Positions 43,995-53,908 of a stretch of 64,000 nucleotides of DNA are shown one piece after another. The stretch lies in contig NC_134837.1 of NCBI RefSeq assembly GCF_004210375.1, positions 167,999,310 to 168,063,309 on the forward strand. The letters are read 5' to 3'. The DNA is from Tachypleus tridentatus. Taxonomy: Eukaryota; Arthropoda; Merostomata; Xiphosura; Limulidae. Below the pieces are notes generated by a model. That model was given only the letters and a program-made list of their open reading frames with translations. It did not search any database and had not been told where the DNA came from. A program made the position numbers and the translations under genes. Position 1 is the stretch's first letter. Each line of letters opens with the position of its first letter.

Positions 43995-44270
43995 TTTCTA
44001 GTCTGAGCTCGAGTCACAGCACACAAGGGAATCACTTATATTCTCCTCAACAACATAATTCTTAGATGAAACAGTAAACAGCTCGCTAACCATCTTGGGT
44101 TAGGCTACAACATTTCCCTCAGTCAAATCCTTTCCCAACAATAATGATACACCCTTAACTGGCAGAGCAGGTCTTAATCCAACCACAACTGGTCCCAAAA
44201 CTAGATCTGATGCTGAAGAAATGCCACCCTTAATACCCTGAGAAATAACAGACTCACCAGTGGTAAAACT
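43995..44270 (-). mobile_element. Ty3/gypsy retrotransposon relic
   Basis: The minus strand reads GESVISQGIKGGISSASDLV, then GLRPALPVKGVSLLLGKDLT and EGNVVA. The VKGVSLLLGxDLxxGxV line is typical of the protease-to-reverse-transcriptase linker of Ty3/gypsy Pol. A stop follows and only about 90 codons survive; no LTRs were seen. Confidence 0.55.
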
Positions 44271-46006
44271 ATATTATGTGTAGCAAAATATCAACATTAG
44301 ACTGTCTCATGGCGTGTCGATTTATAATCTTTAGGGTGAGGTTTTCGACAGATTAGTTGGCAACAATATTCATGAAACATATATTGTTGTTTCTTACTTT
44401 CAAGCATCTTCTCCAAATTTAGAGAATAAGCGGGGATTTCGAATACACATTTAACAATATACGTTATACGTATTTAATATGAGACAAACATTTACATTAA
44501 AATAAATATATATTAGTAAATTCATTACAACTGCAGCTGAACATGTAATTGAAATGAATGATTTTTATAAATTATAAATTATTCTTATTTTATTACATTT
44601 TTGTTCACAGGCTTTCGAAGTAGTTCTAAAATGAGTATTAAACCGCTGGGTACCTAGGGTCACCATGCACCTCATAACACTACCGACAGGTATTTTCAAG
44701 TCTTGTAAATTCTGTTGCTAGCAGTAACAGTTGTGGGCTTCACTACCTTTATGGACTCTATAACGATAGAAGGAGTCATGTTGTTTCAAGCATTTTTGTA
44801 TGTGACTAAATCTATAAAGTGTAGCCAGTTTGATGATCATACTGTAGCTTGACTTACGTTATGTAAGAGAACAATACATGTTACAAAAAGTTGATAAACG
44901 TATCTTTGCATTGAAAAATAATATATGGAAATACACTAAATAATTAACCAAACAGAGGTTCTGAAACGTCTTATGAAAAATTACTTATTTCAATATCGCG
45001 TTAAAATTTGGCATTGTGCTATGGAAATGTCAATGACAGAAAACAAAGCTCAATTTGATTTGATATTAAAGAAAAAAAGATTCATGAAAGATTTTGACAT
45101 ATTTTTCACCTACTTTGGACGAAAACTGATTATTATACTAACATAGGTATAACTAAATTCATTTCAATAATTATCACTTCCTGTATGCTAATCTTTTATC
45201 ATACACCCCATTTACTGAGAGTCACTAACTTGCCTCCTTCGTGAACAATATAGATAGACACATAGATCTATCTATATATATATATGTATGACCATTCTAA
45301 AAATAGTGTGAGTAGAGGATACATACCTCCTCACTAATAAAGATGACATTCTCTAATGGTCCTATATTAAGATTACCGGTTTTAACAATTGTCCTTATAT
45401 TTCAAGTGGTTTTGATCGGTTTCTATGTACATTGCAACATTAATTTTATAGCCTGTGAGACTCAATATGTAAATAAACAACAACACTAGCATATTTAGAA
45501 TACTAGACAGATGCAAAATGGCAGAGTGTGAATATTACTTGTATAAACTTTACCCATGAAACATATTTGTAGTTAATGGGTATTTTTACGTCTTGATCTA
45601 CTTATTAAGCCTTCCTCAGTTAATCAGCCAGATAAACTGTTGAAGGAGAATAGTATTCAAATGACGTTTGTCGATCCGTTGCATATGGGAACAGCTGGTG
45701 GGAATTTTGTTTGCTGAAAAATAGTTATATCTTTTTATCTCGTGCATGCTTAGTGTGAATATTACTTGTATAAACTATGAGAACGTGCAAACTCTAACAA
45801 GTGATACAATCTATGACGTCACAGAGCATAGGGAATATTAAAGATGATTTCAAATGATATTTCCTGAGTGTAGTTCTATGTAGTGACGTATTTAATGTCG
45901 ATGATCTCAAGGCAATACACCAATGGTCCTCTCATTTTGCAGGCCCTCAAAATAATGCATAAAAATCTTATAAATTTCTATACCTATAACTCATCAGTAT
46001 GGATTT
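44271..46006. other. Intergenic, nothing recognised
   Basis: AT-rich with no gene. A palindromic (TAGA)/(TCTA) and TA run lies at about 45252-45287. Confidence 0.4.
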
Positions 46007-46130
46007 AACATAGCTTTTAACTAACCATAACATGGCTTTTTACTAACTCTAATATAAGTTTTCACTAACCCTAACATAGCTTTCCTCTAACCCTAACATA
46101 GTTTAAATAAACTTAACAAAGCTTTTTGAC
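46007..46130 (+). repeat. Six-unit minisatellite, 22-bp period
   Basis: AACATAGC-like landmarks occur at 46007, 46029, 46051, 46073, 46095 and 46115. The unit is close to CTAACCCTAACATAGCTTTT. The last units are degenerate. Confidence 0.85.
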
Positions 46131-46214
46131 TCTTAAGAAAATTGCACTGAGTAGTTTGAAGTGGACGAAACACTTCTGGTTTTATGCTGATATTTATTGG
46201 AAATTTTCAAACCA

Positions 46215-46772
46215 ATTGTTATCTTTTATTTGTCCCGCATATGGACTGTATTCCTGTATACAAGGCTGGCTTCACGCCAGTTGACAGTCGACTTGGAGTG
46301 AGCAATGTGATAACAAGTTTTTTGAGATCAAACCCTCTGTTACTTTTTTAATTATCTTGTTTCTGTAAGGATCGGAAGGAGGAAGTTGTCCTGTTTTTTA
46401 ACTCGTCGTTTTTTTTTGTCTGGGACTGTTGCACCAATTTGTGGCTTTTGTGAAATTCAAGCTACAATAGCCCACATGTTACTATTGTGTCATCGTTACG
46501 ACTCTGAACGTCAGTACCATTTTAGACATGTTTTTTCCATGGGTTTACCCCACACGCTGGAAGGTGTCATTGGCAACGGTGACACTCCACCTTGTGTTTT
46601 TAAATTTTTAAGAGCTATTAGCCTTTTTAATTCTACTTAAGTTTTTACTTGATTTTTGAAGTTTCTTTAGTTTACCTTTATTAATGTTTACATTTTAACA
46701 ACGATTTTACTTTTACGTCGTTTATACTGGTTGTTTGGCACAGATCGCCAGTAAACTCCAACCAACTAACTG
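46215..46772 (+). mobile_element. 5'-truncated I-type LINE, same family as 26130-31976
   Basis: CAGTTGACAGTCGACTTGGAGTGA at about 46277 matches the complement of the RNase H end near 27100. The frame at 46386-46640 gives CGFCEIQATIAHMLLLCHRY, the same zinc motif as in the other copy, and runs on to FNST. The 3' end is AACTCCAACCAACTAAC, again a CCAA-type tail. It is the longer version of the ORF2 C terminus and shows where the other copy is cut by a stop. Confidence 0.85.
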
Positions 46773-46784
46773 CTGTTACTTGTT

Positions 46785-46905
46785 ATATGTGTATGTGTGT
46801 TTCTTATAGCAAAACCACATTGGGTTATCTGCTGTGTCCACAGAGGAGAATCGAACTCCTGATGTTAGCGTTATAAATTCGAAGACTTACTGCTGTCTCA
46901 GAGAA
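46785..46905 (-). mobile_element. SINE family 2
   Basis: On plus: TTTCTTATAGCAAAACCACA, GAATCGAACTCCTGATGTTA (B-box complement) and GTTATAAATTCGAAGACTTA, in the order of the other family 2 copies read backwards. Confidence 0.8.
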
Positions 46906-47207
46906 GAACTATTTGTTTTATCTCTATAATTCTTTCCCATATATTTAAAGGAATACTAAATCATATAAAGCTAAAATATGCAGTAGTAATAACTACAAAA
47001 TGTCAGTGTAAATCTAAGGGTCCGTGGTTTCCTTCCCGTTACCGCTCTTTTTTAACCATAGAATTCGAGTAGTTCAATTGTAGGCGGTGGGTGCTGTTGA
47101 CTAGATGCCTTCTCTTTATGCTAATAGTTCGGAATGAGGGTCGGCACGTAGATGCCTTTGTATAGTCTTACATGACTTTCCGGAACAAACTAAGAAACGA
47201 ACTAAAC
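46906..47207. other. Short intergenic stretch, nothing recognised
   Basis: A weak SINE-like line (GTAGGCGGTGGGTGCTGTTGAC) near 47080 suggests a decayed family 1 body, nothing more. Confidence 0.3.
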
Positions 47208-47220
47208 AAGATGATCTATT

Positions 47221-47499
47221 GGCCAGGCATGGCCTAGCGCGTAAGGCGTGCGACTCGTAATCCGAGGGTCGCGGGTTCGCGCCCGCGTCGCGCTAAACAT
47301 GCTCGCCCTCCCAGCCGTGGGGGTGTATAATGTGACGGTCAATCCCACTATTCGTTGGTAAAGAGTAGCCCAAGAGTTGGCGGTGGGTGGTGATGACTAG
47401 CTGCCTTCCCTCTAGTCTTACACTACTAAATTAGGGACGGCTAGCACAGATAGCCCTCGAGTAGCTTTGTGCGAAATTTCCAAACAAACAAACAAACAA
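47221..47499 (+). mobile_element. SINE family 1, best copy, 13-bp target duplication
   Basis: Complete: head GGCCAGGCATGGCCTAGCGC, anticodon loop CTCGTAA (CGT, Thr-like), B-box GGGTTCGCGCC, body, shared tail block AGCACAGATAGCC, GTAGCTTTGTGCG, and (CAAA)n. AAGATGATCTATT lies at 47208-47220 and 47500-47512. The perfect duplication suggests a fairly young insertion. Confidence 0.97.
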
Positions 47500-47774
47500 A
47501 AGATGATCTATTTGATACAAATCCTGTTCATTACGTTACATTGTCCTTCAGAATCGAAGGCCTGATCAATGTTACTCTACAGTAAGATATGAAGCTAGGA
47601 GTTAGCGGACAACGTTCATCATGTACCATACTACCGAAAGTAAAATTGGGTAGAAACTGTCTGACCTTCAGGTAAGGAATTACAAGTTTTTTGGATTCTG
47701 TTTGTAACATGACGTTGTTTTCAAGATTAATGGATTTTCCTAGAATCTAATCTATCTATAGTGGGATAAGGGTT

Positions 47775-48295
47775 AGGATTGACCTGGCATTGTAGTTACT
47801 ATGTGGTCTGTGGATCACGGGTTCGAATCTCGTTACTGAATATGCTCGCTGTGTCAGCTGTGTTATAATGTGAGGATAAATCCCACTTTTCGTTCATTTG
47901 ATTTGTTTGTTTTGAATTTTGCGAAAAGTTACTCGAGGGCTATCTGCACTAGCTGTCTCTAATTTAGCAATGTAAAATTAGAGGGAAGATAGCTAGCCAT
48001 CATTATCCACCGCCAACTCTTGGGCTATTCTTTTATCAACGAATAATGGGATTGAATGTATTATTATAACGTCCCCACGGCTGAAAGGGCGAACATCTTT
48101 GGTGTGACATGGATTCAATCTTTCGGCTCTCAGATTACGAGTATAGCGTCCTAACTACCTGGTCATGCCGAAACTAGTAGGCCAAAATGTGACTTAGTTG
48201 TCTTCTGTGTAATCCTTACTTGTAACTTAGAGACTACAAGGTCATATACCTTTTGAGTTGCTTTGTGCGAAGTTCAACAAAGAAACAAACGAAAC
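47775..48295 (+). mobile_element. SINE family 1, old copy split by another SINE
   Basis: The head and first body part are at 47775-47896 (B-box GGGTTCGAATC, then ATAAATCCCACTTTTCGTTC). The remainder, from about GTAGGCC to GAGTTGCTTTGTGCGAAG, is at 48176-48295. Between them sits a reverse copy. Confidence 0.75.
47897..48175 (-). mobile_element. SINE family 1 nested inside another SINE
   Basis: A complete reverse-oriented copy: tail TTTGTTTGTTTTGAAT at left, body, B-box complement (GGATTCAATCT), and head complement ACCTGGTCATGCCG at right. Confidence 0.9.
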
Positions 48296-48299
48296 TAGA

Positions 48300-49357
48300 A
48301 CTGAGTGCGTTATTTTATATGTGACCTAGATTTTCAGTTAATATTGATATGTATATATAAATATATATTCCCCAAATTTATTTTCTTAGATTTGTAATAC
48401 AAATTTGTATCAATGAAATACTGACTTTATTATTACTATTTACGAAAATCATTGGGATATGACATGAGGAAATTGCTTCGTCCGAGTCAAGTTACTAAAA
48501 GCGATTTTTTATGTTAGTTACAAATGGTGTTGGTGAATATGCAGTAATACGTGCTAGCATTAAATGTGGGAAAGGGAGTGGTTAACATACAAAATAAATC
48601 AATGTTCTAGCTAACTGTACTGTATTTGTAGTTCATAAAGAATTTATGTCTAATAATATTTAAAGCTGAGGATGGTCGATACCTACTGTAAAAGTAAAAG
48701 TATTAGTTTAAGGTGCACGAAAATGTTCAACGAAACCTTTTGTATCGGCGAACCTGTATACGCTTTAATTGATAATGTGCCTACAAATCTAGCTATTGTA
48801 GAGAAGGAGAGAGGGTGGAAATATTTGTCATGTTTGTTGAGGTACAAACTATTTCGCACTGGAGTGTTTGTAATTTGAACTAAAATACCTAAATCTCGAA
48901 AGTAAATATTATTCTAATCTGTTACGAAAATGAGTGGTACACATTTTATATTGTATTGTATTTGGTGCTGTGAAATATGGCTTGGAAATGCTGAAATAGT
49001 ACGAGTAGGTGAGTGGAGCTTTTTGTTTTGTTTTCAACAATTTCTTTCTTTCTAACTGAAAGGATATATCTCTATATTTATATAGATATATCTCTATTGG
49101 CTCTTTGTGTCCAATTTCATTGATGATGGTAAAGTTTATTTGGAACTAACCTTCTCGAATGCAGAATTCACATAAACTGATAAATAACTAGGTAAATAAA
49201 ATAACTATGTTGTAACTTAATCAAATAACCAATTCGTTACTTTAGTTTAATGTTGTTAGACAAGCTTTCTGCTTAATTACTTGAGCATTTGACAGATGAG
49301 AATTGTTTCTTTATTTGTTTTTATTAACTTGATTTCCTGCACAAGTTCGGGTAATTG
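48300..49357. other. Intergenic; one weak frame
   Basis: A plus-strand frame at 48672-48878 contains MFNETFCIGEPVYALIDN and looks slightly protein-like. It lacks a convincing donor and has no recognised relative. It might be an exon of the same unknown gene as 50880-51038; this is a guess. Confidence 0.25.
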
Positions 49358-49633
49358 GTTTGTTTTGAATTTCGCGCATAGCTACACAAGGTTACCCGTT
49401 ACATGCGTTACCCGTCCCTAATTTAGCTGTTTACGACTGGAAGAAAGGCAGCTAGTCATCATCAGCCACCGCCAGCTATTGAGTTACTCTCTTACCAACG
49501 AATAGCGGGATTGACAGTCACATTATAACGCCCCCACGGCTGAAAGGGCGAGCATGTTTGGTGTGACGAGAATTTGAACCCACGACTCTCGGATTACGAG
49601 TCGAGTGCCTTAACCACCTAGCTGTGCCGGTCC
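49358..49633 (-). mobile_element. SINE family 1, full length, 11-bp target duplication
   Basis: TCGGGTAATTG flanks it at 49347-49357 and 49634-49644. Head, B-box complement (TTTGAACCC) and body are complete. Confidence 0.95.
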
Positions 49634-49644
49634 TCGGGTAATTG

Positions 49645-50320
49645 AATTGAAAGCTAGTGTAATAAGAGTACATTACATTACTGAGTATACTGTGCGAATA
49701 ATACCAATATAATTTAATATTCACTCTCTGAGCTTAAAATATTATATAAATGAAATAACTTCTGGTATAGTTTCGCTTGAATTCAAGAATTAATTCCCGT
49801 GATTAGCGAAAATATAGTTCTTAGAAGAAAGTATCATTATAAGCTGATATTTTGTTTAAGTCTGTGGTTGTTATATTAAAATAAACTATTGGCTCTAATG
49901 TCTAAATTTCTAGCTTGGAAGGTTAGATCATTTAGAGCAATGTTATGTAATTGAACTACAAGATAAACTAGTTAATTCTCTTTATTTTTAATTTTCTATT
50001 TCAACTACTAATATCTAGCTGAACATATATCTAGAATATTATTTATATTAATATGAAATTAGTGATTAAGTAATGTTTTCGTGTATAAAAGAAACTGAAT
50101 GTAAAATAAAATAACAGTTCCATAAACATTTTTCTGCGGGACATTAGCACACTAGTTACAAAATTTATAAAATGTTGATAGCTATAACGAAAACAGTCCT
50201 TATTGCTGTAGATGTAATTATAATAAAATTTGGATTTATTGTACACTAATTTCTACAGGCTATGTGAAGCTTTTACTTTTAACATGTTTAAGTATTATAT
50301 TTGTGATGCTGCAGATTATT
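49645..50320. other. Intergenic, nothing recognised
   Basis: AT-rich with no supported feature. Confidence 0.4.
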
Positions 50321-50450
50321 TGTTCCCTGGTGGTGCAGCGGTAAGTTTGCCAACTTGCAACGCTAAAATCTGGGGCTCGATTTTCCACGGTGGACAAGGC
50401 AGAAAGCCCAATGTGGCTTTGCTTTAAATCAGGATAAAGTCTAAGAAACA
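50321..50450 (+). mobile_element. SINE family 2
   Basis: Head CCCTGGTGGTGCAGCGGTAA, then GCTCGATTTTCC (decayed B-box) and AGAAAGCCCAATGTGGCTTT. Confidence 0.8.
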
Positions 50451-50879
50451 CCGACTTGCGACAGCGCTCTTGTTTTACAGAACAATTTGATGTAGTAAGA
50501 TTGTTTGTCTTGGTGTGAAGCACAATGTTACACATTTGGTTATTTGTGCTATGCCCACAGCAGTTAAGGAAACCTGATTTTTAACGATATATTCTTCTGT
50601 CTCAGTCGCATATATTTTCTAGCTGCATTTGATGTTCTCCCCGTTGGTTTGCTAAATATGTTTTTGTATTCACATGAGACGGTGTAACTATTTACATACT
50701 TTCTGGTTCGCACTAATAGTGCATCTCATTTTATAACCAATCTAGAGCCCTATTTTTTATTTACTAAAACATACTGTTTTTTATTGCAATATTATAATTT
50801 GTAAACATAGCTTCTTGACTATATCTGTGCTTACTGTACAAAAACATATGTTAGATTACATATTTCTTTTTCAAATTAG

Positions 50880-51038
50880 CGGCCGTTGTTGAAAATCCTG
50901 ACTCGCAGCACAAATATTTACAAAATATTCTTAATGATGTCATAACTGGACTCCGACAGATGAATGGAGAATGGAAGAACATTAACGTGACAATAATAAA
51001 ATGGCCAGGAGAGAGAACTAAAGAATACTTTGCGTTTG
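50880..51038 (+). CDS. Isolated exon of an unidentified gene
   Basis: This 159-base stretch has a good acceptor (TTCTTTTTCAAATTAG) and a strong donor (G/GTAAGT). Read with a 2-base lead-in it is fully open: AVVENPDSQHKYLQNILNDV, then ITGLRQMNGEWKNINVTIIK and WPGERTKEYFAFG. The other two frames contain stops. Codon use and CpG content differ from the AT-rich flanks. Both borders are phase 1, as is common for modules of extracellular proteins, and NVT is a possible glycosylation site. I do not recognise the family. No neighbouring exon was found with confidence; adjoining introns may be long. Confidence 0.55.
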
Positions 51039-52117
51039 GTAAGTTGCATATTTTAAAAACCTGAGGGTGTCCTATTATCTTGAGTAAAACTAATGATCTT
51101 TTATGACAGGTAATATAAAGAAATAACTCACAAAATTAGAAATAATCGAGAAAAACTCCATAACTTAATGGATTTATCAGTTGTTGTTTTTTAAGAACGA
51201 AATGATAGAATATACTAGCGATATATTTCATAAACTTTACTGTTCGTGTTTTTCTTTACCTATAACATTATGATTTATACGTACGACATAAACTTTTCTT
51301 AAACATACATAATATTTTGGAAGGTTAACCTTACATTTTATTTATTTTTTAACTGTAAGTATAATTTTTGATTACTCAACAATTTGCTTTATGGCTTCTT
51401 CAGAAGTTTCTTGGCCTACAAGTAAATTTTAGTTGTATTATTAGTTTAATTCAGCTGTCATTGTTATGACGGCAATTCCTTATATTATGACTGAAAATTA
51501 GCTATATTGGTAGTGTTTAAACATGAGTGCTATAAACAGATTGAAAATCTTATATTTAAACGATTTTCGAGCCTTACCATGTTGCTACAGTCCATATTTG
51601 GTCACATTCTATCTGACGATAATTTACCTTGGCAAAGGCCCTACAGTTAAATTTGTATTTCAAAAGACCCAGTCTTAAGCTTGATATGCACAAACACACC
51701 ATTCCTAACTGCTTGTTTTCCATAAACCATCCAGGGTACGAGGATTACGATATCACAGCTCATTATGACTTGATAAGCATGTCTTCATATATAATATAAT
51801 GAACACAAGCACCATTCTCCAGCCGATTGAGATATGTTACAAATTAAAGAATGTATGTCGTAGAAGTAGCTTGTATACATCTGGCTTGTGTCACATTTTC
51901 TCAGACAGGGATATTTACTGAACAGCTTTTGCCAATTAATTTAAAACTAGTGGATTTTACTTTTTACAAGAAGCTGTATTTGTTTGTAACATCTGACATA
52001 AAACCTTTTCCAGATCTCTTTCTGAATGAACTTATTACCTGAAATTGACCCGCATTCCTTTGGTGTCCAATGCCATGTAGTTTAAGAGGTATTTCAGTCG
52101 TAGATATTTTGTTCCTC
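51039..52117. other. Likely intron of the unknown gene, nothing recognised
   Basis: AT-rich; no exon with good borders was seen. Confidence 0.35.
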
Positions 52118-52240
52118 ACTAGTATAGCGGCAAGTCTACAGATTTACAACCCTAAAATCAGGGGCTTGATTTCCCTCGGTGGACTCAGCAGATAGAGCGA
52201 TGTGGCTTTGCTATAAGGAAATACACGCATTGAGATACTT
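52118..52240 (+). mobile_element. SINE family 2
   Basis: CTCACTAGTATAGCGGCAAG (head), AGGGGCTTGATTTCCCTCGG (B-box area), CAGCAGATAGAGCGATGTGG and CTTTGCTATAAGGAAA, in family order. Confidence 0.88.
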
Positions 52241-53173
52241 TAACTACCCGATCCAAGAAATTCTTTTGGTCCCTAGTGTGCCAATATTTTGGGTCGGTAA
52301 TGGTTGTTATACACTATTCTAAAGAACATTTAAATTATGGAGTCATCGCATGATTTACGTAAGCCGAATAATGTCAAAAAGTAGTTCTGATACATACCAT
52401 TATGCTTCGACCTTGTATGGGCTAATGTTGTCACGTGACCTGTACGTTTCATATAACGTACTCTATATAGTATAAATTGTTCGATACTTAAAATTTATTA
52501 TTTCTATAGAACAGTATAAATTTGACCCAGAGTAATGAATTTGTTGTTAAATGACTGAAAAAAAAATTGTGAAATAATAAGCTGTAAGCGTAGATTTTTT
52601 ACACCCGATGGGGGGAGGGATGATTTTTTCAACCACTTATGTGGACTGTTCAATTTGCAAATTGGTAATTTCTGATTACGTGAACCTGAAAGCTGTAAAC
52701 ATGCCACGATCTTGTTGCCACGATACTTGCATGTATACTTTGGCTTACTGACTGATACTTAGAACTATCGCTTAGATCGAAAAGTTTAGAAGCACGCCTA
52801 CATTAAAGATGTACATTTCGGCTACTGAAAAAGCCTACATCTAGGCCTTATTATGTAATTCAATTGGTAAGAACACGAGAATCACAAGAACAAACACACA
52901 ATTTGAAGGCCTGTGATGCAATAAATCAATTCAACAGACCAAACTGTAGGGGTAATGATTGTATGCACCATATCCCTCACCTAAAATGAAGGGGGGATGT
53001 ATACCCCCAGGATCTACGCCCCTGGAGCCTGTAAGAACATGTTAATGAAAGTTTACAAAATAATAGGCTTACATGAAACAACTATAATCATATTTATCAA
53101 AGTGACACCGTTTCAAACCTATGTTTTTGAATAAAATGTTTCTGTTTGTCTGTTAATAAGTCATGTGCTTAGA
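52241..53173. other. Intergenic, nothing recognised
   Basis: No supported gene. The ORF-like stretch at 52504-52707 (minus) is unsupported. Confidence 0.35.
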
Positions 53174-53219
53174 TTCGGGAGGGGGGCTGTATATTTCATA
53201 CATTTTAATTATCTCATTC

Positions 53220-53908
53220 AGAACGAAACAAAAAACACCACTCATCAAGGTAACCGTCAACAAAAAAGACGATCAGGAAAAATTATTAAAAAACGGTTGC
53301 TTTTTATTTTTCAAAAGACACACGACCGAACCGGAAAAAACACACCAAAAACCAATCATCCAATGCTACAAATGTCAACGGTTCGGACACACAAAAACTA
53401 ATTGTATGGCCAAGGACAGATGTGTTAGATGTGGCGGATCTCACGAGGTCGCTCAGTGTCCTAACGAGCGTAACCAAGTTAGATGCGCTAACTGTCAGGG
53501 CCCAAAGGCTGCCCCAAATACACCCAAATACGCAACAGATTCCTTTTCAAAACCACGAACAACAATAATCAAACCCACGGCTACCAAAACAACACCAAAC
53601 AACCTTTACTACCAACTCCAACTGACTCGCAAACCAAACACGCTCAACCTCAACCAACACGTACTTACGCGGACGTAACACGCCCGAAAACAACACAAGC
53701 ATTTAACCCCACAGATTTCACCACAAACTTGCTAGCAATGCTGATAGAATTGAGTGATCTCCCCTCATTCGAATCAAGGCACGAATCACTCAAGGCTGTT
53801 TGCAGCCTTGCAAATTATTATTTTAACCTTCCTCACCTCAAACCACACCATCTTTCACTCAAAATTCACGCAAGGGAAATAAAACAACACAATGATACAA
53901 CACATTAA
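53220..53908 (+). pseudogene. Jockey LINE ORF1, 5'-truncated gag-like
   Basis: Coding sequence enters directly from the flanking duplication. After KTPLIKVTVNKKDDQEKLLK it shows a CCHC knuckle CYKCQRFGHTKTNC, a second knuckle CVRCGGSHEVAQC and a partial third (CANCQGP). At about 53500-53660 the frame shifts, and in the other frame RTYADVTRPKTTQAFNP runs to the TAA at 53906-53908. The start and first domain are missing through 5' truncation, usual for LINEs. The stop overlaps the ORF2 start by 17 bases. Confidence 0.8.

Noticed and set aside
45252..45290. Regulatory palindrome
   Set aside because: Simple TAGA/TCTA and TA microsatellite; pairing is expected from composition.
47221..47290. True tRNA-Thr genes
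   Set aside because: The CTCGTAA loop and B-boxes belong to SINE heads. The acceptor stems do not close and the SINE body follows directly.
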